From contig CAZSWV010000019.1 of the NCBI GenBank assembly GCA_964611295.1, positions 1 to 15,012 on the forward strand: a stretch of DNA of 15,012 nt, written 5' to 3'. How positions within the stretch are numbered: the first letter of the stretch is position 1; every line of letters begins with the position of its first letter. The DNA is from B73-G16 sp964611295 (GTDB lineage: Bacteria > Desulfobacterota > B13-G15). Below, in pieces: positions 1 through 7,004 of the stretch. The notes under the pieces were generated by a model, which saw only the letters and a list, made by a program, of their open reading frames with translations, was not told the origin of the DNA and did no database searches. The translations under genes were made by a program, and so were the position numbers.

Positions 1-436
1 TGGTCCACGGATAACGGAAAAGCCCTTGGCCTTCCCAAAAGACCTTCTCTTCGAGGGCTTCGATGGGACCAGAGAAACAGAGATCTACCACGTTTTGAAG
101 GCCTTCGATGCGATAAGGGAAAGTATCCCTATACGGTTCACCGAGGAAGTCCCTATCTGCCTGAGGACCCCCTAGTATTATCCTAAAGTCCAAAGTTTTT
201 AAAAGCTCCATAAGTTCAACAAGGTCCTTTCGTCCACACAGGTAGGAGAAACCGATGACCTTCTCGCTTGTTTTGTAATGGCTTTTTAAGAATTCTACAA
301 ATGCCCTTTTATCAAAACACCTGCTTAGACCCACAACTTTTGAAGGGAGGCCTAAGCGATTCCTTATAAGAGTCACAGCAAGTTGAGGTCCAAGAAGCCC
401 ATAAGGTTCACCCGTGTGATGGACTATGATCAGCAT
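1..436 (-). CDS. Partial protein with a probable cobalamin (B12)-binding domain, N-terminal part only
   Basis: This reading frame starts at ATG 436 and stays open for 145 codons to the window edge, so the C-terminus is missing. The N-terminus (MLIIVHHTGEPYGLLGP) is followed by an alternating strand/helix pattern. Around residues 60-95 it has a hydrophobic strand ending VIGFSYLC, a helix (KDLVELMELLKTL), then FRIILGGPQAD. The pattern 'vGfS...l..lk...vilGGpqa' is typical of the B12-binding Rossmann domain that precedes the radical SAM domain in many B12-dependent radical SAM proteins; that second domain would lie outside the window. The gene overlaps the upstream gene by 29 bp. A GGAGG motif sits only 2 nt before this ATG, so the true start could be slightly different. 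The family assignment rests on the fold-like pattern and is moderate; no function is proposed. Confidence 0.5.
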   Translation of the reverse strand, partial: MLIIVHHTGEPYGLLGPQLAVTLIRNRLGLPSKVVGLSRCFDKRAFVEFLKSHYKTSEKVIGFSYLCGRKDLVELMELLKTLDFRIILGGPQADRDFLGEPYRDTFPYRIEGLQNVVDLCFSGPIEALEEKVFWEGQGLFRYPWT

Positions 437-983
437 GTCCTCCGTAGAGCATTTCTCTCAACTTGTTTATAACCCATTCTCGCTTGCCTTCATCCATGAC
501 CTGCATTTCCTTTTTCCAGCTTTCAGAAGGTCCGAAAAGGAATTCAAAGGGGAAGGAGCAGCCTCTGGAGACCTTTATTTCGAAAGGTAGACCTAGTTTT
601 CCTGCGCACTTTTGGACTTTAAATTGCAGGTCACGAAGTCGGTCAAAGTTATCATCTAAATGAAAAACTACTACCCTGGTGATCTTATTTGAATTGCCTG
701 TGCCAAACTTTCCGTAAACGTACTCCTCAGGCCATAGTTCAGAAAAGAGCATGAGAAAATGCAAGCAGTCTTCATAAGATTGTAAAATGACGCACAATTT
801 CCAACAATTTAGTGCATAACTTAACACAACTTTTTCTGGTGAAACCATCAATTTTTGCAGTAAATCGCTTAAACATGGCACACAACGTTCATAGATGCGT
901 TTTTTTGTTAACCTTAAGTATGGATCGGTCTCAAAACTCGTCCATGAGTCTTTTGTACCCCTTTTGCTGATAAATATCAGCAT
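408..983 (-). CDS. Hypothetical protein of unknown function, about 191 aa
   Basis: I do not recognise this protein. It is soluble, with no signal peptide or membrane segment. It has mixed alpha/beta character, Cys residues near the N-terminal third (YERCVPC) and in the middle (NCWKLC), a hydrophobic strand VVVFHLDD and a charged helical C-terminus ending near WVINKLREML. I chose ATG 983 because it overlaps the LysR stop codon (ATGCTGA), suggesting translational coupling, with an AGGA motif 10 nt upstream. An upstream start at 1025 (205 aa) is also open but would overlap LysR by 49 bp. The 29-bp overlap with the following B12-binding protein suggests the two are co-translated and may act together. 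Nothing ties it clearly to phenol metabolism except strand and position. Confidence 0.55.
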   Translation of the reverse strand: MLIFISKRGTKDSWTSFETDPYLRLTKKRIYERCVPCLSDLLQKLMVSPEKVVLSYALNCWKLCVILQSYEDCLHFLMLFSELWPEEYVYGKFGTGNSNKITRVVVFHLDDNFDRLRDLQFKVQKCAGKLGLPFEIKVSRGCSFPFEFLFGPSESWKKEMQVMDEGKREWVINKLREMLYGGHADHSPSHG

Positions 984-1909
984 GAGATGAAGGTCCTTTT
1001 TTTTCGATCCAAATTTTGGGTCCAAGACACAAGGAAATCCTTGAAGTCGCGTGCAGGTTGAGAGAGTTCTTTTTTAGCATAAATAAAGTATACCTTTTTC
1101 AGAATGGGTCCTTCTTTGATATCTGTAACAAAGACCTTACCTTCTGAAAACTCTTGCTTGACAAAACTGAACGTCAGGAAGCCTACTCCCATTCCATCGA
1201 TTATAGCCCTTTTTAAGCAGTAATGGTTGGTTGCTTCAAGACAAACATTGGGTTCAAATCCTATGGAGGAGAATAACTTATCTAGTAATTCGCGTACGGA
1301 AGAATCCTTTTGGGGTAAGACAAAAGGCACATCCTTGAATTCAAAAAGGCTCGGTGGGTGTTCATAAAAGTCAACTTTTAACTTTGATGGGATTACGAGG
1401 AGGAACTCTAGGGTGGTTAAAAAACGAATTATGAAGTTGGGTGGAAAGTTAGTTTCTCCTACAATGGCGAATTCAACTTCCTTATCCTCCACCAATTTAA
1501 TGGCTCTTTTTGTAGGAGCTTCATGTAAATCAAGGACATACATCGGATATGATGTTTTAAAGGCTTCAAGGGCATCCAAGACAAATTCGTGTGTTACCAA
1601 AGAGGTAGCCGCGATCTTCAAAGGCAGGAAACGAGCTGAAGAGATCTCCTTTAGCTTTATCATCGATCTATCAACTGTTTCGAAAAGCTCGGATGCAATT
1701 TCAAAGGCCTTTCTTCCCGCATCAGTTAAGCGAAAGATTTTCCCGCTCCTTTCTATTAACTTAACTCCCAACTGTTTTTCCAAGACACTCACAGCAAAAC
1801 TTATGGCCGGTTGTGTTTTACACTCAGCCCTTGCAGCTTTCGAAAAACCCCCCTCTTTTACGACTTTATAAAAACACCAAAGGTTTTTAAGGGAACCAAA
1901 ATCACACAC
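977..1909 (-). CDS. LysR-family transcriptional regulator
   Basis: This is a 310-residue protein of standard LysR length. The N-terminal winged helix-turn-helix spans about residues 8-66, with the signature GGFSKAARAECKTQPAISFAV followed by LEKQLGVKLIERSGK and the wing FRLTDAGRKAF. A linker helix follows, then a periplasmic-binding-protein-like effector domain (about residues 93-300), starting LPLKIAATS and containing a GMGVGFLT segment near its end. The start is GTG 1909, with an AAGGT motif 8 nt upstream. It lies 30 bp after the isomerase stop, on the same strand as the carboxylase genes, so it could be read from the same transcript. LysR proteins usually bind small aromatic or acid inducers. 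It is the only regulator in the window and the obvious candidate for the divergent promoters at 9648-9905, although it is not next to them; this link is inference. Confidence 0.9.
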   Translation of the reverse strand: MCDFGSLKNLWCFYKVVKEGGFSKAARAECKTQPAISFAVSVLEKQLGVKLIERSGKIFRLTDAGRKAFEIASELFETVDRSMIKLKEISSARFLPLKIAATSLVTHEFVLDALEAFKTSYPMYVLDLHEAPTKRAIKLVEDKEVEFAIVGETNFPPNFIIRFLTTLEFLLVIPSKLKVDFYEHPPSLFEFKDVPFVLPQKDSSVRELLDKLFSSIGFEPNVCLEATNHYCLKRAIIDGMGVGFLTFSFVKQEFSEGKVFVTDIKEGPILKKVYFIYAKKELSQPARDFKDFLVSWTQNLDRKKRTFISC

Positions 1910-1939
1910 CTTATTTTACCTTGTTGATCGCAGAAGTAT

Positions 1940-2947
1940 TTAAGGATAGAATATTATTTTACCCCTAAGTTTGTCAAGGGTAGGAGCAGCTGTATACCAC
2001 ATACAGAGTTTTATTTCTTCTTCAACTTTTTTCACTCCTTCTATTATCGCTTCTACTGAGTGGAAAGCCCATTTCAAAAAAGGTAGTCCCATCCCAACCA
2101 GTTTAGCCCCTAGCGCAAGGGCTTTGACTACGTCTACACCCGTACGGATACCGCCAGAAGCAAAGATAGGCACTCCGGGAAGGGCCTTTTTTGCGGCTTC
2201 TATGGCCTCTGCGGTCGGTGTACCCAATTCCTCGTACCAAGCTTCGTGAGCTTCACCACGTAGGCTTTTCTCTATCTTCAGCCAATTTGTTCCACCAGCG
2301 CCAGCCACATCGACTGCTGCAATTTTCAAATCTTTTATTATCTCCAGCATGTTTTGAGAGAATCCGAATCCCACCTCTTTTATAACCACGGGGTAGGGAA
2401 ACCTTTCACATAAAAAGCGGAGCTTATCAATTAGGCCTTTCCAGTTGAGATCTCCATGCTTTTGTGTTGCTTCATGTAAATGGTTCACATATATCATCAA
2501 GGCATCGGCCTGCACTTCTTCAACAAGCCGTAAGCATTCTCTATATCCTATATGGTTTAAATGAACCAGTCCTATATTCGCGAACAGCAAAATATTGGGG
2601 GCTGCTTTTCTCACTAGAAAGCTATCTTTAGTTTCAGGATAATCCAGCATGATCTTCTGAGAACCTAAAGCCATTGCTATGCCGATTTCCTCAGCAGCTT
2701 GGGCAAGTCTGAAATTGATTTCTTTTGAAAGAGTGCCACCTCCAGTTAATGGTGATATAAAAATGGGAAGTTTCAACTTTTTACCGAACAATTCAGTAGA
2801 GGTGTCGATTTGAGAATAATTAAAATCGGGCAAACCGGCGATCAAACGGTATCTTTCAAGGCCATTTCTAATCTTGTACTCAACATCTTCATAGACGCAG
2901 ATCTTTATATGGAGGTCCTTTCTCCTCTGGACTTCTTCAAGTCGCAT
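1940..2947 (-). CDS. fni: Type 2 isopentenyl-diphosphate isomerase (FMN-dependent)-like protein, catalytic Gln replaced by His
   Basis: This is a 335-aa TIM-barrel protein of the IDI-2 family, which interconverts isopentenyl and dimethylallyl diphosphate using reduced FMN. Family landmarks are the N-terminal phosphate-binding RRKDLHI (R9, K10, H13), PIFISPLTGG (61-70), the FMN-contact ALGSQ (93-97), KEVGFGFS (190-197), AGAGGTNW (215-222) and SGGIRTGVDVVKALALGA (264-281). The motif that normally reads N-x-L-Q-E-x-x-Q-x-x-G-D reads NHLHEATQKHGD at 155-166: the Gln regarded as catalytic is His158, while the metal-binding Glu159 is kept. Its start codon overlaps the end of the riboflavin kinase gene by 11 bp. 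Next to riboflavin kinase and UbiX, it plausibly supplies the dimethylallyl group for prenylated FMN. General isoprenoid synthesis is the alternative. The Gln-to-His change leaves activity and substrate open. Confidence 0.88.
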   Translation of the reverse strand: MRLEEVQRRKDLHIKICVYEDVEYKIRNGLERYRLIAGLPDFNYSQIDTSTELFGKKLKLPIFISPLTGGGTLSKEINFRLAQAAEEIGIAMALGSQKIMLDYPETKDSFLVRKAAPNILLFANIGLVHLNHIGYRECLRLVEEVQADALMIYVNHLHEATQKHGDLNWKGLIDKLRFLCERFPYPVVIKEVGFGFSQNMLEIIKDLKIAAVDVAGAGGTNWLKIEKSLRGEAHEAWYEELGTPTAEAIEAAKKALPGVPIFASGGIRTGVDVVKALALGAKLVGMGLPFLKWAFHSVEAIIEGVKKVEEEIKLCMWYTAAPTLDKLRGKIIFYP

Positions 2948-3341
2948 CGACTATCTCTAATCGACACATGCAGTTGTCTGAAAGCCCTAGTTCTTTGCGA
3001 AGTTTAACAGGCGCCACGAACTCTACGACATCTTTATCTCTATATTCCCAGACTATATCTTCCGGAAAAACTAAAGCGCCGGAGAACCCCTCTACAGAGG
3101 CCCTAAGCAGCAGTGCCTTGCAGTAGGGGCTTCCTTCGGGTGGTTTGAGTATTACACCTTGTTCCTTAGCAAGGCGTAAGAGAAACGCCTTCTCTTCATG
3201 TGATATCAAAAGGTTTAGGGTACCTGGGTATGGTGTGAAACCAAGAAGCCTCTTGCATTCTTCTTTGACCCAAGGTAGGTCTACAAAACGCTCCCCTTGA
3301 CCCTTTCCGCTTATTACTCGACCGATGAAGGTCTTCAACAT
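2937..3341 (-). CDS. ribK: Archaeal-type CTP-dependent riboflavin kinase (DUF120/RibK family)
   Basis: This is a small 134-residue protein, the usual size of stand-alone archaeal RibK. It phosphorylates riboflavin to FMN using CTP rather than ATP. Diagnostic motifs are the N-terminal GRVISGKGQGERFV (residues 7-20; glycine-rich nucleotide loop) and GFTPYPGTLNL (34-44), both hallmarks of the MJ0056-type family and absent from the usual bacterial RibF. The UbiX stop and this ATG share one base (TGATG at 3343-3339). A TTG immediately upstream (3344) is also in frame but less likely. There is no convincing Shine-Dalgarno site, so translation is probably coupled to ubiX. Its position between UbiX (which consumes FMN) and an FMN-dependent isomerase suggests a dedicated FMN supply for prenylated FMN. 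A kinase of archaeal type in an operon with bacterial signals suggests horizontal transfer. Confidence 0.88.
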   Translation of the reverse strand: MLKTFIGRVISGKGQGERFVDLPWVKEECKRLLGFTPYPGTLNLLISHEEKAFLLRLAKEQGVILKPPEGSPYCKALLLRASVEGFSGALVFPEDIVWEYRDKDVVEFVAPVKLRKELGLSDNCMCRLEIVDAT

Positions 3342-3934
3342 CAAATGTTCTTTATTTTAGCTATTACTTCACTTTCTTGATATCCCCAGCCCTTGCAAAG
3401 GCGGTTAGGCAACCCGAAGACGTTTAAAACTTTGGCCACTAGGTGATCCACGATTTCCTCCACTGTTTTGGGTAGGGTGTAAAAAGCTGGCATCGGAGGC
3501 ATTATTATGGCTCCGAGTTCAGTTGCTTTAAGCATGAGCTCAAGATGGCCTTTATGTAAAGGCGTCTCTCTGACCACTAAAACCAAGGGTCTCCTTTCTT
3601 TAAGCGTCACATCGGCGGCCCTGATCAAAAGGTTGACATTAAAAGAACTAACTATCGCGGAAAGGCTTTTAATAGAACAGGGAATTACTACCATACCGTC
3701 TACAGGAAAAGTACCACTTGCTATAGGGGCACCTACATGATCGATTTCGTAATAGTGCGTGGCCAAGGATATTACTTGTTCGATTGTCCTATTTGTTTCA
3801 TAAGCGATCGTCTTCTTTGCAGGATCGGTTATCACCAAATGGGTTTCTACCCCCAAATCCCTTAATGACTCAAGGAGTCTTATGCCGTAAATAGCTCCAG
3901 TTGCTCCAGAAATCCCTACTATGATACGCTTCAA
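3341..3934 (-). CDS. ubiX: UbiX-family flavin prenyltransferase
   Basis: This is a 197-residue cytosolic flavoprotein of normal UbiX length. UbiX joins a dimethylallyl group from dimethylallyl monophosphate to FMN, forming the prenylated FMN cofactor used by all active UbiD enzymes. Visible motifs are the N-terminal GISGATGAIYGIRLL (residues 7-21; flavin phosphate loop), PCSIKSLSAI (85-94), the phosphate-binding RETPLH (122-127) and the C-terminal PPMPAFY (146-152). The start is TTG 3934 in the four-base overlap TTGA with the stop of the preceding UbiD gene, with GGGGGT just upstream; this implies tight translational coupling. Its place directly after a UbiD gene and before riboflavin kinase and IPP isomerase indicates that it matures the four UbiD proteins of this window. 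It is less likely to be a ubiquinone-pathway enzyme, given the context. Confidence 0.95.
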   Translation of the reverse strand: MKRIIVGISGATGAIYGIRLLESLRDLGVETHLVITDPAKKTIAYETNRTIEQVISLATHYYEIDHVGAPIASGTFPVDGMVVIPCSIKSLSAIVSSFNVNLLIRAADVTLKERRPLVLVVRETPLHKGHLELMLKATELGAIIMPPMPAFYTLPKTVEEIVDHLVAKVLNVFGLPNRLCKGWGYQESEVIAKIKNI

Positions 3935-5262
3935 TTCTTACCCCCAAGGTAATGTTCTTTAATCCTCTTTATGGTTTCTGGATTCCCCCTTCGGACCCTT
4001 GCCCTTTCTTGCAAAAGGTCCGCTTTCCCCGCGGTGTTTATCCCTATTTTATGGATGAAACCCCTTCTCAACTCAGAATCAATGGCTTGTCCTTTGAGGC
4101 GTGGCAATATGAACACGTCTTCATCTGCCCAGCATCGAGTTATAATCGCCCATTCCACTTGCTGGAGATCAGAGGGGTTGATATCCTCATCTACCACTAC
4201 ACATTTTTTCACCATAGGGTTTGATAAAACTGTTAACATCATATTGTTTATAGAAGCACGATCAGAATGGGTGACTTGTACTACTACTGAGGCCCCAAAT
4301 GTGTAAGGTATAAAAAATACCTTTTGTACAAAGGGGAAGCGTTCTTTAAGATCTGAAAACATAAAAACCTTACTTACAAAAGCAAGATATGCATCTGCTT
4401 CAGCGCCAGTAGGCAATATCGCATGGTATAAAGCGTCTTTTTTGGCAAATCCTCGCTTAACGGTTATAGTCGGGGTCCGTTCAATGGTGAGGTAATAACC
4501 GTTTACCTCTCCCATTGGGCCATCACGGGCTTCTTCCTTTGGATCAACTGTGCCTTCCAATACGAACTCTGTTCCCCAAGGTATCTCGATATCTGAACCG
4601 GGAATGTAAGTGGTCTTTAGGGTCCCGCATAAGGAACCTGCGTTTTCGATTTTATCTTTAACCAGCGCCGTCTTCATCGCCATTGCAAGCAAGACCAAGG
4701 GATGGTGTCCTATGGTCACAACCACCGGAAAGGACGTGCCCTTTTCTCTAAAGTTCTCCAGCAGGGTCCTAAGAGGCGGATTGAGAAGAGCAACCCCAAG
4801 TTTCGACCCGCCTCTGAATTGTAATCTATGTATACCACGAGCTACGACGTTGTTCCAAGGGTCATAAGCATGAACAACGCCCGCCGTAACGAAGGGAGCT
4901 ACATCGCCTTCGTAATGGTGTAACAGAGGTAATGCTACGGCGAGGTCTCCCACGTCAAGTTCTTCGTATCCTTCAAAAGGCAACACCTCTTTTGCAGGGG
5001 GAGGCCCTTTTAGCCTTTTTAAGAATTCACTTTCAGCGTTTGGGCCAAATAAGGCCTCCAAGGCCTCACTAGAGGCAACCAGGTTTGCAATCACACGGTG
5101 ACTGTATCCGTGTACCTTAGTGAAGATAACTGCTTTAGATTCACTTGAGAGTAATTCCATCGCCTCCGGGAGATCTTCCACCCATACTTCTTCTAAGATC
5201 TCCAAAAGTTCACCCCTTTCCCTCTTCCATTCTACGTAATCTCTCAACGTCCACTGTTCCAT
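3931..5262 (-). CDS. UbiD-family (de)carboxylase, short type (443 aa)
   Basis: UbiD-fold enzyme expected to use prenylated FMN. The E-R-E catalytic triad known from fungal Fdc1 maps to R146 (GIHRLQ) and the motif DGPMGEVNGYY, where Asp247 replaces the first Glu and E252 is kept; the ligand-type Glu is E232 (TEFVLEG). The metal-ligand Asn usually five residues before the Arg is Ala141 here. I chose ATG 5262 because it aligns with the N-termini of other UbiD proteins (MEQWTLRDYVEW) and lies 8 bp after the gamma subunit stop; a longer frame from 5355 would overlap that gene. It resembles the UbiD at 13501 more than the two long subunits (shared GIHR.Q, NPPL and KERFP segments). It could be an accessory carboxylase subunit, a 4-hydroxybenzoate decarboxylase, or an enzyme for another aromatic acid. 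Substrate is unknown. Confidence 0.88.
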   Translation of the reverse strand: MEQWTLRDYVEWKRERGELLEILEEVWVEDLPEAMELLSSESKAVIFTKVHGYSHRVIANLVASSEALEALFGPNAESEFLKRLKGPPPAKEVLPFEGYEELDVGDLAVALPLLHHYEGDVAPFVTAGVVHAYDPWNNVVARGIHRLQFRGGSKLGVALLNPPLRTLLENFREKGTSFPVVVTIGHHPLVLLAMAMKTALVKDKIENAGSLCGTLKTTYIPGSDIEIPWGTEFVLEGTVDPKEEARDGPMGEVNGYYLTIERTPTITVKRGFAKKDALYHAILPTGAEADAYLAFVSKVFMFSDLKERFPFVQKVFFIPYTFGASVVVQVTHSDRASINNMMLTVLSNPMVKKCVVVDEDINPSDLQQVEWAIITRCWADEDVFILPRLKGQAIDSELRRGFIHKIGINTAGKADLLQERARVRRGNPETIKRIKEHYLGGKN

Positions 5263-5270
5263 TTCCCTAA

Positions 5271-5519
5271 CTAGGCCTCCACTGGAGGTAAAACCTCCAA
5301 CACCTTTACCGAACAAGGTGTTGTGACTACCTGCCCCTTTTCCAGCCTTATCCATAGCCTATCAGGGTACTTGTTAGGGTCCTTTGAGAGTATGAACCTC
5401 GCCCGGAGGCATTTGTATTTTTGTCTGCCTGCTGTAAGGTCCCTCAAAACCCCTTCCATCTCGATTTCCATGGGCAATTCTTCAAAGGTGGTCTTAATGA
5501 AGGTGTCAAACTCTGCCAT
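5271..5519 (-). CDS. ppcC: Probable phenylphosphate carboxylase gamma subunit (82 aa, about 9.5 kDa)
   Basis: This small protein of 82 residues begins MAEFDTFIKTTFEELP and ends VVTTPCSVKVLEVLPPVEA; a basic middle section (GRQKYKCLRARFILSKD) is followed by beta-strand-like segments. The characterised Thauera phenylphosphate carboxylase has a gamma subunit of about 10 kDa that forms the core with the two UbiD-like subunits. Size and place, 17 bp after one large UbiD subunit, match that role. The start at ATG 5519 has GGGGGT 5 nt upstream; a frame open from 5567 would overlap the preceding gene and is not preferred. The call rests on size, context and general resemblance rather than a catalytic motif, since the family has none that I know. 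Confidence 0.75.
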   Translation of the reverse strand: MAEFDTFIKTTFEELPMEIEMEGVLRDLTAGRQKYKCLRARFILSKDPNKYPDRLWIRLEKGQVVTTPCSVKVLEVLPPVEA

Positions 5520-5536
5520 TGCTACCCCCTGACTTT

Positions 5537-6985
5537 TTATTGTTTTTTGAAGCCATAATTCTCCCAATTGGCCAGTACTTTTTCTTGAATTTCTTTTGGA
5601 TAAACAGTGGAAAAGCTTACCTTTACGGGTCTAACTGTCACTGGCCACGTAGGTGGGAACGTACAGTCAAGTATTACCTTAGGAGACCTCTGCTCAACGC
5701 GTTCTTGGAACGATGCAAATGGGTTGAGGGGATTTCCTATCCCTTCTGGCATGAGGATAGTTCCCCTCACTGGATGCCATTTTGTGCAAATAGCATGTAT
5801 GACATCATCCAAGCTGTAAACGTCAGTTTCCTCATCAACTACTACAACTATATGAAACCACATCGCAGCTTTGCTACCAAGGACTAGCGATCCAACCTGT
5901 TGAGCAATGTTGGAATAAAGCGGTTTTACACCAACTACCAACAAATGATGCGTAGACTCCGGCCACATGTAAACGCCCGTAACAGGAAGTCCTTGGCTTT
6001 TCAGAAGTTGTTCCATGTCCATGGCCAAGGTGAAAGACCTTAAAAGTTGTCCTTCGTCAACGGGTACCCCCATATTAGACACGGTCATTATTGCGTCTTT
6101 GCGCATGGTGATGCATTTCACCCTGTATACAACCCTTTTGTCCCTGGGACTCGTCCTGTAACCCGTGTACTCGCCAAAGGGTGCTTCTTCTAACCTCACT
6201 TTAGGTAACACCTCTCCTTCTATGATGATTTCGGCGGTGGCAGGGACATATAGGTCACATGTTTCACACTTAACGAGCTTTACTGGCTCACCCATCAACT
6301 GTCCTGCAAATTCTGGTTCGGGCAAGGGGGTCGGAGCAAGACTCGCCAAAGCGGAGAGCGGATCAGGACCTATAACTGTCGCAAAGGACATAGGTTTACC
6401 TACTGCGTCGTATTTTGGGTAAAATATCCTTCCCATATCTGAGGCGGGGATCACATTCCCTGTCATGTGTTTCTCGTCAAAAATCATCTGCCTATACATA
6501 CCCCAGTTCACAAAACCGGTTTCTTCATCCTTACAGACCACGAAGTGCCAAGTGCCGATATAACGACCCCCGTCGCCATCATGGACCATAGGTGCAGGGA
6601 GGTCAAAGAGGTTAACGTCTTTTTCCTCTATGATGATCTCTTTACAGGGAGCGTCTTTTTTGTCCACTACTTCCGGTTTATAAACAGGACCGCTCGTCCT
6701 TCTCCGCCATTCCTCCACTATGTCCTTAAGGTGACTTTCAGGTGGAAGGCCTAAAGCTACGGCTAAACGCCTCCAGGTAGCCATAGGAGCTCCAAAGGCC
6801 CTGAAGCCAGGGTAGTCCTTTATGTTGTGGAAGAAGACCGCAGGGCCCTTGAGCTCACAGGTCCTCCTTACGATCGCTCCAAGTTCCAAGTCCCAATCGA
6901 CCTCTTGTTTCACATCAACTACGTCCCCAGTTTTCCTTAACGCATCAACGAAATCCCGGTTGTCAACGTAATACTTATAAGCCAT
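5537..6985 (-). CDS. Phenylphosphate carboxylase large UbiD-like subunit (alpha or beta), 482 aa
   Basis: UbiD-family protein of 482 aa (about 54 kDa), matching the 53-54 kDa alpha and beta subunits of phenylphosphate carboxylase, which with gamma form the core that joins CO2 to the phenol ring to give 4-hydroxybenzoate. The prenyl-FMN site is well kept: N160 and R165 in NWGMYRQM, E252 in ATAEIIIEGE, and E267/E272 in EAPFGEYTGY. The Gly after the first Glu is Ala268 here, a change from the common EGPFGE. A DEKH segment (170-173) is shared with the other large subunit at 8211. The N-terminal domain has the family pattern EVDWDLELGAIVRR and KGPAVFFHNIK. A strong site (GGGAGGTG) lies 5 nt before ATG 6985. 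I cannot decide between alpha and beta without alignment. Confidence 0.88.
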   Translation of the reverse strand: MAYKYYVDNRDFVDALRKTGDVVDVKQEVDWDLELGAIVRRTCELKGPAVFFHNIKDYPGFRAFGAPMATWRRLAVALGLPPESHLKDIVEEWRRRTSGPVYKPEVVDKKDAPCKEIIIEEKDVNLFDLPAPMVHDGDGGRYIGTWHFVVCKDEETGFVNWGMYRQMIFDEKHMTGNVIPASDMGRIFYPKYDAVGKPMSFATVIGPDPLSALASLAPTPLPEPEFAGQLMGEPVKLVKCETCDLYVPATAEIIIEGEVLPKVRLEEAPFGEYTGYRTSPRDKRVVYRVKCITMRKDAIMTVSNMGVPVDEGQLLRSFTLAMDMEQLLKSQGLPVTGVYMWPESTHHLLVVGVKPLYSNIAQQVGSLVLGSKAAMWFHIVVVVDEETDVYSLDDVIHAICTKWHPVRGTILMPEGIGNPLNPFASFQERVEQRSPKVILDCTFPPTWPVTVRPVKVSFSTVYPKEIQEKVLANWENYGFKKQ

Positions 6986-7004
6986 CTTTTCACCTCCCTA
7001 TTCA

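Noticed and set aside
1413..1871. Plus-strand open frame of 152 codons opposite the LysR gene
   Set aside because: Antisense shadow of a well-supported LysR protein; composition is Ser/Lys rich without recognisable motifs.
1940..3341. An archaeal origin for the whole window
   Set aside because: Strong Shine-Dalgarno sites, sigma70-type promoters, a U-tract terminator and a LysR regulator indicate a bacterium; only the riboflavin kinase looks clearly archaeal.
3931..5262. UbiD and UbiX as ubiquinone biosynthesis genes
   Set aside because: The genes are embedded with phenylphosphate carboxylase and synthase components, and several UbiD paralogues are present; catabolic use is more plausible.
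5262..5355. An N-terminal extension of the short UbiD gene starting at 5355
   Set aside because: It would overlap the gamma subunit gene by 85 bp, has low-complexity Gly-rich sequence unlike UbiD N-termini, and ATG 5262 aligns with the family start.
5519..5887. Plus-strand open frame of 122 codons opposite the large UbiD subunit
   Set aside because: It lies almost wholly antisense to a clear UbiD gene, has no family resemblance and no ribosome site.
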